The notes under the pieces: model-generated | What the model was told of the DNA's origin: nothing | What the model saw: only the letters and a program-made list of their open reading frames with translations | Databases searched by the model: none | Assembly (NCBI GenBank): GCA_012521675.1 | Contig: JAAYLU010000065.1 | Span: 34,521 to 98,520, forward strand | Length of the DNA stretch: 64,000 nt | Origin: Synergistaceae bacterium | GTDB lineage: Bacteria; Synergistota; Synergistia; Synergistales; Aminobacteriaceae | Direction of reading: 5' to 3' | Part shown: in pieces, positions 7,691 through 16,305 of the stretch | How positions within the stretch are numbered: the stretch's first letter is position 1 | Layout of the letters: each line of letters opens with the position of its first letter | Position numbers and translations under genes: made by a program

Positions 7691-10444
7691 ATGGAGACAA
7701 AAATGATCACCGCCGTAATCAATGGGCGTACGATCACGGCGAAACCCGGGTCCACGATCCTGGAGGCGGCCCGGGCGAACGACATCTACATACCGACTCT
7801 ATGCGATCATCCCGCTCTGCCGCCCAGCGGCGCCTGCCGGGTATGCGTCGTCGAGGCGGAGAAGAACCCCAAGCTTCTCACCGCCTGCACGACTCCCCTG
7901 ACGGAGGGAATGGTCATAAAGACCAACAGCCCCAGGATCCACGCCGCGCGCAAGGCCGTCGTGGAGATGATACTCATCAGGCACCCCCTCGACTGCTTCT
8001 CTTGCGAGGCCAACGGCAGATGCGAGCTGCAGGATCTCGCCTACGAGCTCGGGATTGAAGAATCGCCGTTCCGCGAGGAGGGCGACGTCAACACCCACCT
8101 CGAGCTCGACGATACGAACCCCTTCTACGTCCGCGACATGAACAAGTGCATCCTCTGCGGCCGCTGCGTCCGCGCATGCGACTGGAGGGCAGGCTACCAC
8201 GCCATCGACTTCATGTTCAGAGGAATAAATACACAGATCGACCCGCCCGTCGGGGTAAAGCTAGAGGACGAGGGCTCCGACTGCGTCTTCTGCGGACAGT
8301 GCGTGCAGGTCTGTCCCGTGGGCGCGCTGGTCGAGAAGAAGTCCATGGGGCAGGGCAGGCCGTGGCAGACGAAGACAGTCCGCACCACATGCCCGTACTG
8401 CGGAGTCGGCTGCCAGCTCGACCTTCACATGAAGGGCGACCAGATCGTAAGGGTCACCGGCACCGAGGACGGAATGCCCAACCTAGGCAGGCTCTGCGTC
8501 AAGGGCCGCTTCGCCTACGACTTCATCTACTCCGACGAGAGGCTGACCAAGCCCCTCATCCGCGTTCGCAGGGGCAAGGACAGAAGCCTCGACGACACCT
8601 TCCGCGAGGCCTCATGGGACGAGGCGCTCGACCTGGTCACCACCAAGCTGAAGGAGGTGATGCAGAAGCACGGGCCGGACGCCGTTGGCGGAGTAAGCTG
8701 CGCACGCAGCCTCAACGAGGACTCCTACAGCATGCAGAAGCTTTTCCGATCGGTATTTGGAACAAACAACATCGACCACTGTGCACGTGTATGACACGCT
8801 CCCACAGTAGCGGGGCTACTGACTAGCTTTGGAGCAGGCGGAATGACCAACACGGTGGGCGAGTTCGCGAAGGCGAAGCTCATGTTCTGCATCGGAACCA
8901 ACATGACCGAGGCGCACCCCGTGGCCGCGACCTTCCTCAAGAACGGGGTGGAGTCCGGATCCAAGCTCATCGTGGTCGACCCGAGGAGGCAGGAGCTCGC
9001 CGACTACGCCGACATCTTCGCCCAGCTTCGCGTCGGCTCGGACATCGCCTTCCTGAACGGAGTTATGAACGTCCTCATCAACGAGGACCTGTACGACAAG
9101 GAGTTCGTCGAGAAGAACTGCGAGAACTTCGACGAGTTCAAGGCGAAGATAATGGAGTACCCCGTCAGCCGGGCCGCCGAGATCAGCGGAGTGCCCGAGC
9201 AGACGATAATCGACATCGCCAGGATGCTCGGCAGCATCAAGCCGGCCATGGTGATCTACACGCTCGGCATCACCGAGCACGTGTCGGGCAAGCGCAACGT
9301 CATGACGCTGGCCAACCTCCAGATGCTTCTCGGCAACATGGGAGTGGAGTGCGGCGGCGTGAACCCGATGCGCGGACAGAACAACGTGCAGGGCGCGTGC
9401 GACATGGGCGCGCTTCCGAACATGTACCCGGGCTACCAGAGCGTGGCGAACCCCGAGCTCAACAAGAAGTTCGCGGACTTCTGGGGCAACGAGTCGCTGC
9501 CCGACAAGCCGGGCATGATGATCGGCCACATGGTCAACGGCCTGGCCGATGGCAAGCTGAAGGCCTTCTGGATCTTCGGCGAGAACCTCGTCGCCACCGA
9601 ACCGGACCCGCGTCACGTGGCTCACTGCCTGAACTCCGCGGAGTTCCTCATCGCCCAGGACATCTTCAACACAGAGACCACCCAGTACGCCGACGTGATC
9701 CTTCCATCGGCCGCTTGGTGCGAGGACGAGGGCACGTTCACCAACACCGAGCGCAGGGTTAGCCGCGTGCGCAAGGTCAAGGAGGCGCCGGGCGAGGCGA
9801 AGCCCAACTGGTGGGTCTTCAAGGAGATCGCCAGGAGGTTCGGCCATGACTGGCCGTCCACCGGCGGACAGGAGCTGTGGGACAACGAGATAGCCAAACT
9901 CTGTCCGGCATTTGCGGGAGTCAAGTTCGACCGCATGGACAACATCGGCGGCATCCAGTGGCCCTGCCCGACCGAGGAGCATCCCGGAACTCCCATACTG
10001 CACAAGGACGGCAAGTTCTCCCGCGGCAAGGGACTCTTCCAGGCCATCGACTGGGTGCCCAGCAGCGAGGTCCCCGACGAGGAGTACCCGATAGTGCTCA
10101 GCACGGGACGCCGCCTTGTTCACTACCACTCAAGGACCCAGACCGGCCGCTCGAAGGGCATGAACGAGCGCATGCCGGAGGAGTTCGCCGACATCTCCGT
10201 GCAGGACGCGGAGAGGCTGGGGATCGCCCACGGCGAGACCATCCGCGTAGTATCGAGGCGCGGCGAGGTCAAGATCAAGGCCAACGTTTCGAAGAGGATC
10301 GCCCCCGGCATGGTCTGGATGTCCTTCCACTTCTGGGACACCAACGCGAACCATCTGCTGAGCGGCGACCTGGAGCACTTCGATCCCGACACACTTACCC
10401 CGTCGTTCAAGGCGTGCGCGGTTAGGATCGAGAAGATAGCGTGA
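7691..10444 (+). CDS. fdhA: Selenocysteine formate dehydrogenase alpha subunit (in-frame TGA = Sec368)
   Basis: 917 aa when the TGA at 8792-8794 is read as selenocysteine; otherwise the gene looks split in two. N-terminal NuoG-like part: [2Fe-2S] cysteines (CDHPALPPSGACRVC), a His-Cys3 cluster (HPLDCFSCEANGRC), two ferredoxin clusters (CILCGRCVRAC; CVFCGQCVQVC). Then the MopB domain with CPYCGVGC, the junction HCARV-Sec-HAPTVAG expected of FdhH-type enzymes, and the C-terminal molybdopterin dinucleotide-binding domain. It oxidises formate or reduces CO2 at a bis-MGD Mo/W centre. The long N-terminus matches NAD- or ferredoxin-linked clostridial enzymes. No beta subunit is in the window. The stop overlaps the next gene's ATG. 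Confidence 0.93.
8792..8821 (+). promoter_or_regulatory. Bacterial SECIS element of fdhA
   Basis: Immediately after the TGA, a 7-bp stem CAGTAGC/GCTACTG with a GGG loop begins ten bases downstream, placing the loop about 17 nt from the codon. G-starting loops at this distance are typical of SelB-binding bSECIS hairpins. Confidence 0.85.
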
Positions 10445-11049
10445 TGAAGTACGGACGGTTCGAGTCCTACGAGGCTTTTCTCAAGGAACTTGAACTCTTC
10501 CACGGCAAGCCCGCCCCCGGAGGAGTGCTGGCCCTGCACATGGTCAACATGGCGTGGGAGCTGCTCCCCGAGGGCATCCTGATGGACGTGATCTGCGAGA
10601 CGCGCAAGTGCATGGCGGACACGGTCCAGCTCCTGACCCCCTGCACAGTGGGCAACCACTGGCTCAAGGTCGTGGACACCGGCCGATTTGCCGGGGTATT
10701 CTACGACAAGCAGACGGGGGAGGGAGTGCGCATATCGCTGAGCATGGACAAGCTGAAGGACTGGCCACGCGTCCAGGAGTGGTACCTGAAGCTGATCCCG
10801 AAGCACGAGCAGAGCCTCGAGGCCATACTCGACCAGATAAACGAGGCGGGCCCGGCCCTCTTCGACGTCGAGGAGGTCACGGTGGAGCCCGAACTCATAA
10901 AGGTTCGAGACAAGGTCCCCCCGGTGATCTGCCCCGTATGCGGCGAGGCCTATCCGCCGGATCACGGTCCGGTCTGCAGAGGCTGCGCCGGGCTGACGGA
11001 TGACTACTATCACAAGCGGAATCCGGGCAAGGCGGTAGGCGAGAACTAA
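10444..11049 (+). CDS. FmdE-family protein
   Basis: 201 aa. The N-terminal 150 residues fit the FmdE family (formylmethanofuran dehydrogenase subunit E, PF02663): HGKPAPGGVLALHM, then a conserved cysteine segment (CETRKCMADTVQLLTPCT). The C-terminus is a zinc-ribbon CPVCGEAYPP ... CRGCAG. The ATG overlaps the fdhA stop (TGATG), so translation is coupled; an in-frame GTG sits one codon earlier. FmdE proteins accompany molybdenum/tungsten enzymes in archaea and bacteria, but their biochemical role is not established. A cofactor or metal-handling role for FdhA is inferred. Confidence 0.8.
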   Translation: MKYGRFESYEAFLKELELFHGKPAPGGVLALHMVNMAWELLPEGILMDVICETRKCMADTVQLLTPCTVGNHWLKVVDTGRFAGVFYDKQTGEGVRISLSMDKLKDWPRVQEWYLKLIPKHEQSLEAILDQINEAGPALFDVEEVTVEPELIKVRDKVPPVICPVCGEAYPPDHGPVCRGCAGLTDDYYHKRNPGKAVGEN

Positions 11050-11060
11050 AGCGCAAGGAC

Positions 11061-11086
11061 GGAGGGAGGGCGAGAGCCCTCCCTCC
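11061..11086 (+). terminator. Hairpin terminator after the fdhA unit
   Basis: A perfect 11-bp stem GGAGGGAGGGC/GCCCTCCCTCC closes a GAGA loop just after the FmdE stop. The tail is T-poor, so termination may be weak. Confidence 0.55.
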
Positions 11087-11112
11087 TGCTGTTGAGTCCT
11101 GTTGGATGCGCC

Positions 11113-11300
11113 AGCGTCGTCATCCCGAATGAACAAAGCGGATACCGTTATCCAGAAGGACTGGCATTCCTGTCATCCCGAGGCAGGTTTATAGCCGAGG
11201 GATCTGGTTTTATGGCGACGAAAAGTGAGATCCCTCCTCCCTCCGGTCGTCGGGATGACAAGTGGGGCCGGTCGTCCCGAACGAGAATGAGAAGGCGGCC
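11113..11300. repeat. Dispersed TCATCCCGA-type repeat cluster (intergenic)
   Basis: The 380-base gap between the FmdE and MsrB genes contains at least four copies of a core GTCATCCCGA or its reverse complement (near 11117, 11170, 11250 and 11271), with GAGGGATCT/AGATCCCTC companions. The same words recur near 24.9, 25.7 and 28.1-28.3 kb. I see no gene here. Confidence 0.7.
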
Positions 11301-11430
11301 AGGGGCGTGCCGCATTCGGGTAGGAGGGGGCGGATCGTTCGCTATCCCGAGGCGGGAGGGCCGAGGGGAGGGTTCTCAAGTCTCCACATTCTGTTCTGCA
11401 ATAAAAATCATCAACAGGGAGGGTGGCAAC

Positions 11431-11898
11431 ATGAGGATTTGCCTGCTTGCGTGCTGCATCTGCGCTGCGCTTTTGTTTTCGGCGCGGGCCGGGATTGCGT
11501 TCCAGAGAGTGGAGAAGAGCGAGGAGGAGTGGCGTGCCATTCTGACCCCGGAGCAGTTCCACGTGACGCGCGAGAAGGGGACTGAGCGCGCGTTCACAGG
11601 TGCTTACTGGGACCATCGCGAGAGGGGAGTATACGCCTGCGTCTGCTGCGGTGCCGAGCTCTTCTCGTCCGACGCAAAGTACGATTCCGGCTCCGGGTGG
11701 CCCAGCTTCTGGACCGCCCTGGAGGGGGCGCCGATAGCGGAGCAGCGCGACACTTCTTTCGGGATGATCCGCACCGAGGTGCACTGCTCACGGTGCGACG
11801 CCCATCTCGGGCACCTGTTCAACGACGGCCCGCCGCCAACAGGGCTTCGCTACTGCATCAATTCCGCGTCGCTGGACTTCCTCCCGGCGGACGAATGA
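11431..11898 (+). CDS. msrB: Peptide-methionine (R)-S-oxide reductase, exported
   Basis: 155 aa. Residues 1-24 are a signal peptide ([20 protein letters not shown]). The MsrB fold follows: [13 protein letters not shown] and [12 protein letters not shown] supply the four zinc cysteines, GSGWPSFW is the substrate loop, and [11 protein letters not shown] holds the catalytic cysteine (Cys, not Sec). The start is ATG 11431 behind GGGAGGG; a longer frame exists but would destroy the signal peptide. It repairs methionine sulfoxide, here probably outside the cytoplasm. It stands alone, convergent with the CoA-ligase gene. Confidence 0.9.
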   Translation: MRICLLACCICAALLFSARAGIAFQRVEKSEEEWRAILTPEQFHVTREKGTERAFTGAYWDHRERGVYACVCCGAELFSSDAKYDSGSGWPSFWTALEGAPIAEQRDTSFGMIRTEVHCSRCDAHLGHLFNDGPPPTGLRYCINSASLDFLPADE

Positions 11899-12004
11899 GG
11901 TTCTTCGTCTAGGTGCGCGACTGATCAAATCAGTGGAATAAGCGGAGGGCGGTCAATACCACGAGACAAGCTCCACTGCCTTGACTCCCAGTGCAATGAT
12001 CGGC

Positions 12005-13288
12005 TCAGCGCGCCATCCTCTTGACGCTCGTGACTCCGTCGTGCTGCTGCACGCGGAATCTGAACGAGGGGGCCTCCCTCTCCAGGGCTGCCTTCGCGCT
12101 TGGCGGCAACCGGTTCAGCGCGTCAGTCAGGTCGGATAGTTCTTCTTCGGTGAGCTCGGGCGATCTCCCGGCTCGGGCGGGAGCGTGCAGCTCGAAGTTC
12201 AAGAGGCCTCCGTCGCTTGAGACCGAGTAGTCGCCCAGCCAGGGGATCGCGAACATGGCCTTGTCGAGCTCGTGCATTGGGATGAACGCCCCGCCGGTTG
12301 TTACGCCGTTGCTCGCCCTGCCGGTGATCTCCAAGCCTCTGAGGATGGAGCCGCATCGGCACGGGCCGGGAAGGAAGCGCCCCCTGTCGCCTGTGCGGTA
12401 GCGGAGGAGGGGTGTGCCGGTCGCGCACAGGGTGGTCAGCACCACCTCGCCGAACTCTCCCTCCGGCAGCGGGGCAAGCGTCGTCGGATCGACGACCTCG
12501 AACAGGTAGTTGCCCTCCATCACGTGGAGCCAGTTCCTCTCCTCGCACTCTAGCGCCCCTCCGTACAGTGTCTCCGTCAGGCCGTAGTGACGCCGGGCAG
12601 AACATCCCCAGGCCCTCTCTATCGCGGACACAAGGCTAGGCGCGGCGTAGTCGGCGCACAGCAACACCTGAGACAGCCCTCTTCCCAGCCTGGAATCCGG
12701 CCCTCGCGCCAGCGACAGCACCTGGGCGGGCATCCCTATCAGGCACTGCGCTCCAATCTCGGCGACTTGCTCCAGCGCCGTCCTCCCGTCGAGCGGGGAG
12801 TGCAGCACGCACTCCCTCTCCGGTGCCACCGCGCGCACCAGCAGATCCCCTATGCTGCCGGGTCTCTCTCCTGGCAGCAGCACAAGCGCTCTCCCTCCGG
12901 GGGGCAGAAACGTGGTCATTCCCACCCGGAAGATATCGATCGTAGCAGCCAGGTCCTCCTCCGTGAAGAAGAGGCGCTTGCCCTCGCCCGCGGTGCCGGA
13001 TGTACGAAGGGTGACCACCCGGGCTACCTCGTCCTGGGGGACGGCCATGAAGCTCATCGGGCTGTTCGCGATGTCGTCCGGAAGTGTCGGTGCGAGGTTG
13101 AAAAAGTCATCCAGTGACGCCGGAAAGCCCTCGGGGATCCCGGAAAGCCTCTCCGCGTAAAAAGGGCTGCACCTCCGCGCCTCCTCGACTACGGAACGAA
13201 GGCGCTCAAGCTGGTATCTCTCTATCCCCGCCCTGCCGAAAGGCTCTCCCGTCCTGCCCGCGACCCACTCGTCAAGGGTCGGTCTCAT
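12005..13288 (-). CDS. AMP-dependent CoA-ligase-like protein (phenylacetate-CoA ligase superfamily, DVU_1553-like)
   Basis: 427 aa. Adenylation motifs: LRTSGTAGEGK near residue 95 (phosphate loop), HYGLTETLYGG (A5), YRTGDRGRF (A7) and RASNGVTTGG. A small zinc-like CRCGS pair lies before RASN. The start is ATG 13288, overlapping the previous gene's stop by 4 bp (ATGA). It is the last gene of the dicluster-oxidoreductase operon. It should activate a carboxylate as acyl-AMP or acyl-CoA; the acid could be the product of the aldehyde oxidoreductase or a cofactor intermediate, which the sequence does not tell. The family name is from memory of the Desulfovibrio set. Confidence 0.8.
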   Translation of the reverse strand: MRPTLDEWVAGRTGEPFGRAGIERYQLERLRSVVEEARRCSPFYAERLSGIPEGFPASLDDFFNLAPTLPDDIANSPMSFMAVPQDEVARVVTLRTSGTAGEGKRLFFTEEDLAATIDIFRVGMTTFLPPGGRALVLLPGERPGSIGDLLVRAVAPERECVLHSPLDGRTALEQVAEIGAQCLIGMPAQVLSLARGPDSRLGRGLSQVLLCADYAAPSLVSAIERAWGCSARRHYGLTETLYGGALECEERNWLHVMEGNYLFEVVDPTTLAPLPEGEFGEVVLTTLCATGTPLLRYRTGDRGRFLPGPCRCGSILRGLEITGRASNGVTTGGAFIPMHELDKAMFAIPWLGDYSVSSDGGLLNFELHAPARAGRSPELTEEELSDLTDALNRLPPSAKAALEREAPSFRFRVQQHDGVTSVKRMAR

Positions 13289-13758
13289 ATTATCGAATTG
13301 TCGAAGGCGGGCGGTGCGTCGGTCGGGTCGATGCCGCCCTCCATAAGCAGCTCCATGGACTTGACCCAGACGGAGCGGACTAGGAGGCCGCAGCGCGCCC
13401 GACCGTGCTTGTCCAGTATGTCGCCGCACATGATGCTCTCCCCCGCGCACAGCTCGTCCCGGAACCACTCGACCAGCCGCCTGACCATCATTCTGAACAT
13501 CGGGTGCTCCGTCTCTCCGTCCGCGCCTTTCCCGGCGTAGTAGCCCAGAAGGCACGCGCCTCCCAGCAGAGCGCCGCAGGTGGCGTTGCTGTGCCCCAGC
13601 CCGAGCGACAGCCCCCCGGTCGCTCGAATAAGAGAGGCGTCGTGTTCCGCCCCGGTCTGGCGAAGGGCCATCAGCAGCAGTATCTGGCTGCAGTGGTAAC
13701 CCTTGCCCTCGAAGGAGAGCAGTTCGATCTGAAGTTCGTCGAGGTCGAAGTCGCTCAT
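13285..13758 (-). CDS. C-GCAxxG-C-C family protein (DVU_1555-like)
   Basis: 157 aa. The pattern of this redox/metal-binding family is present: YHCSQ near residue 23, ATCGALLGGA near residue 60 (variant of GCAxxG), then MCGDILDK and RCG. The ATG overlaps the stop of the redox-protein gene by one base (TGATG); an in-frame GTG lies one codon earlier. The family often accompanies redox enzymes and may bind an iron-sulfur or other metal centre, but the function is unknown. Confidence 0.8.
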   Translation of the reverse strand: MSDFDLDELQIELLSFEGKGYHCSQILLLMALRQTGAEHDASLIRATGGLSLGLGHSNATCGALLGGACLLGYYAGKGADGETEHPMFRMMVRRLVEWFRDELCAGESIMCGDILDKHGRARCGLLVRSVWVKSMELLMEGGIDPTDAPPAFDNSII

Positions 13759-13973
13759 CACTTGTCCTCCAGGATCTTTTCGACTTCCAGCATCTTGCCC
13801 GTCGCAAGCTCCTCCGGGATAAAGGTCATCCCGCAGGAGGGGCAGGTAGGAAGATCAAGGGTGAAGACGCTGCCGAGGTATGTCAGCTCCATCTTTCCCA
13901 TCTCCATCTTTACCCCGCAAGCGCCGCACTCGGCGTCCAGGTATCTCTCAAAGGACTTGGTCAGCTCTTTCAT
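13758..13973 (-). CDS. Small two-CxxC redox protein (DVU_1557-like)
   Basis: 71 aa. CGACG near residue 16 and CPSCG near residue 44 form a rubredoxin- or zinc-ribbon-like four-cysteine site, with a beta-rich middle (MELTYLGSVFTLDLPTC). I chose ATG 13973, which overlaps the upstream stop in an ATGA, over an in-frame start 14 codons earlier. Gene order makes it a likely small electron carrier, or a Zn/Fe structural partner, of the dicluster oxidoreductase. Confidence 0.78.
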   Translation of the reverse strand: MKELTKSFERYLDAECGACGVKMEMGKMELTYLGSVFTLDLPTCPSCGMTFIPEELATGKMLEVEKILEDK

Positions 13974-16240
13974 GGCTCGTCCTCCGCACCGACCACTGTC
14001 ATCCTGTGGCTCCATCCTCCGTGCACGTCATACGATCCGTCGTCACGAGGGGAGTAGGTCACCCAGTAGGTGACCGACGCCGGCCTCAGAGAGGCGGTCA
14101 GCACGCCGTCGGGCGATCTCATTCTTTTGCCGCTCCTCTCCGCTCCCCGGATCGTCCTCTTGACCGTGTCCAGCATAATTCTGCGCTCGGACAGCAGGGC
14201 CTCCGCCTCCGGCGAGAGGTGCACTATGACCGACTCGTGCTCCTCCATAAGGTCATCCTCCTTCCACAGATCCCTCTTAAGGGAGCGGACCAGCGCAACC
14301 CGGTTCTCCCTCTGGTCGGAGTAGCTTACAGCGACGCCCCCTGCAGGATCGTCCTCGCCGCCGGGGAAAAGGATGTCGAGCAGGTATGCGGCGGGCTTTC
14401 CCGACTGAACGAAGCTGTTGCGGCACATGGCGCAGTAGACCAGGAAGTCGTGCTCGCTCTCGCCGCCCCTCGCCTTAGCGGACGCGCGGGCGAGGTCGGG
14501 GTTGGCGCACTCCTGCAGGCCGCCGAAGCCGCAGCAGAAGGTCAGCTCGCCGGACAGGGGCGGCTCCTCGAATCGCACCGAGGACTTGGCCAGGATGCTG
14601 CGGACGGCCGACCGCACGACCGGCATCTCGGCCGCTGTGCACGGATCCGCCACTGCCAGGACTCGCTCGGGAACATGCACCGATTCCGGCAGCTCCATCC
14701 CGTCGAGCAGCTCCCACAGCGATAAGGTGCTCATCTCCGGCAGCTTTCTCCTGAACAGCGACAGGCAGCTTGTGCAGGCGACTATGACCATAGGAGAGCC
14801 CATCGACCTCCACTCGTCCATCATGAGATCGAGCCCGGCGCTCGCCATGTCGTCGCGACCGGCCCACTCCGCGGGAGCGCCGCAGCAGCGGAGCCACATC
14901 CCGACCCCGCCGTCGAGCCGCTTGCGCAGGAAGTCGTAGAGATGCTTGGTCGCGTCCGGGGAGGAGCCCGACAGCCTGCATCCGGGGTAGAGCAGGTAGG
15001 CGGGTCTGGCGACATCCGGGTCGCCGCGCAGCAGGGCGGCCTTCGGGGAATTGTAAAAGCTCATGTCCTCCAGCGCGAAGTCGTGCGCGGACGGGGGCAT
15101 CTTCTCCTGCTCGATCATCTCACGCCTCGCCTCGGACACCAGGTCGGCCATGGAGAAGCCCTCGGGGCAGATCCTCTCGCACCTGCCGCACAGGGAGCAG
15201 GAGTTTATCATGGTGTTGGCCAGCCTGGTCCCCTGTATCACGGACAGATTGTTATAGACCTCGCGAGCGAACTTCTTCGGGTAGCCCTTGTAGTTCTGCA
15301 TGAAGGCGCAGTGCTTGACGCATTCAAGGCACTCGCACATCAGGCAGCGCTCCGCCTCGGCGACAGCCTCCTCCGAAGTGAAAGAGTCCCCGTTCGCCTC
15401 GACCGGCGGCACGGGAGCGACTCCCTCCGTAGAGGTGAAGAGCCTGGTGGGGTATGGACCTTCCTTCTCGCGTGCCGAGTGAAGGGAAGCCCCCTGCATA
15501 TGCCGCTCCACCGACTTCATTCCTCGCCTTCCGTCAGCCGCCCTCGTTATGAAAGACGGGGAATCGCCGCCGGCGAACAGACCCTCAACCCGAGTGGCCA
15601 GGCTGACCGAATCAGTGGACACGATGTCGTCCAGGACGGCTACCGCCCGGGGGTCGTCAAGCCCGGCGTAGGCTCCGTCGAAGGATTCGATCAGCTCCGC
15701 CAGGGGAGAAAGCTCGCTCCACGGCAGGAAGGAGGCCCCTCCCTTGCGAAGCCAGGCTATCTCCCGCGACGCGACGTCGTCCGTCACGACGGGTGACAGG
15801 CCGGTAAGCAGCGATGCCGGGTCCTCGTCGCAGTAGACGGTGACGGAGTAGCCCTTCCTAACTCCGTCGGATGCCGCGCAGAGGGAGCTTAATCCGCAGC
15901 CCAGCACTGCGACTTTCTTCCCACTCTTCGGGATCAGCAGGGGGGCCCTCTTGAGCGCTCCCTGCTCGACGCAGGCCCTCTCGATCAGCCCAAGCTCTAT
16001 CGAACCGCCAAGTTTGGCCCGTCTGCACGCCTCCCTGCAGGGGGCATCGCATATCCGCGCCAAGACCTCCGGCAGGGGAAGTGCCCTCTCGATCAGTTTT
16101 CTCGCGTCGTTGAAGCGCCCCGCTTGAACGAAGCCACAGAGCGCCCGTCCGTCCAGATGGAGCGGGCAGGCGGCCTGGCAGAAGGGAGGCTCGTCCTGGA
16201 CGCACTTGGACTCGAACTCGATAAGTCTCGCTTTTTCCAT
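13970..16240 (-). CDS. Pyridine-nucleotide-disulfide-type oxidoreductase with iron-sulfur and two CCG domains (dicluster-binding family)
   Basis: 756 aa. Order: N-terminal iron-sulfur helical domain (FCQAACPLH; CDAPCREACRRA), a flavin/nucleotide Rossmann region starting VAVLGCGLSSLCAA near residue 110, paired clusters (CLMCECLECVKHC; CSLCGRCERICPEG), two HdrB/GlpC-like CCG domains (YPGCRLSG ... CCGAPAEW; DPCTAAE ... CCGFGG ... CAMCRNSF), and a C-terminal segment of about 140 residues ending near HGGWSHRM. The Rossmann motif lacks the third glycine present in the paralogue at 1-1454, so flavin binding may be weakened. It starts 65 nt after aldehyde oxidoreductase 2, behind a terminator, and overlaps the next gene (ATGA). 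Confidence 0.85.
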   Translation of the reverse strand: MEKARLIEFESKCVQDEPPFCQAACPLHLDGRALCGFVQAGRFNDARKLIERALPLPEVLARICDAPCREACRRAKLGGSIELGLIERACVEQGALKRAPLLIPKSGKKVAVLGCGLSSLCAASDGVRKGYSVTVYCDEDPASLLTGLSPVVTDDVASREIAWLRKGGASFLPWSELSPLAELIESFDGAYAGLDDPRAVAVLDDIVSTDSVSLATRVEGLFAGGDSPSFITRAADGRRGMKSVERHMQGASLHSAREKEGPYPTRLFTSTEGVAPVPPVEANGDSFTSEEAVAEAERCLMCECLECVKHCAFMQNYKGYPKKFAREVYNNLSVIQGTRLANTMINSCSLCGRCERICPEGFSMADLVSEARREMIEQEKMPPSAHDFALEDMSFYNSPKAALLRGDPDVARPAYLLYPGCRLSGSSPDATKHLYDFLRKRLDGGVGMWLRCCGAPAEWAGRDDMASAGLDLMMDEWRSMGSPMVIVACTSCLSLFRRKLPEMSTLSLWELLDGMELPESVHVPERVLAVADPCTAAEMPVVRSAVRSILAKSSVRFEEPPLSGELTFCCGFGGLQECANPDLARASAKARGGESEHDFLVYCAMCRNSFVQSGKPAAYLLDILFPGGEDDPAGGVAVSYSDQRENRVALVRSLKRDLWKEDDLMEEHESVIVHLSPEAEALLSERRIMLDTVKRTIRGAERSGKRMRSPDGVLTASLRPASVTYWVTYSPRDDGSYDVHGGWSHRMTVVGAEDEP

Positions 16241-16262
16241 TAGCCACCTCGTCTTTCAGATG

Positions 16263-16291
16263 AAAAGGGGAGGCGCGTTACGCGCCTCCCC
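16263..16291 (-). terminator. Intrinsic terminator/attenuator after aldehyde oxidoreductase 2
   Basis: On the minus strand GGGGAGGCGCG pairs with CGCGCCTCCCC and is followed by TTTTC. Position and role mirror the terminator at 2783-2811 in the other operon. Confidence 0.8.
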
Positions 16292-16305
16292 GCCAGTCGA
16301 TAAAA

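Noticed and set aside
8792..8843. Formate dehydrogenase as a pseudogene or two separate genes
   Set aside because: The TGA sits where Sec or Cys is expected, the frame is unbroken on both sides, and a SECIS hairpin follows. Read as selenocysteine instead.
8816..10129. A 437-codon minus-strand frame antisense to fdhA
   Set aside because: The composition is that of a shadow frame, and the plus strand encodes a clear molybdopterin enzyme.
10455..10475. tRNA T-loop-like GGTTCGAGTCC
   Set aside because: It lies inside the FmdE coding sequence and no acceptor, D or anticodon arms surround it. No tRNA was found anywhere in the window.
13289..13807. N-terminal extension of the CoA-ligase frame by 173 codons
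   Set aside because: The extension overlaps the whole C-GCAxxG gene in another frame and reads as Arg-rich shadow. The ATG at 13288 overlaps that gene's stop and gives the family length.
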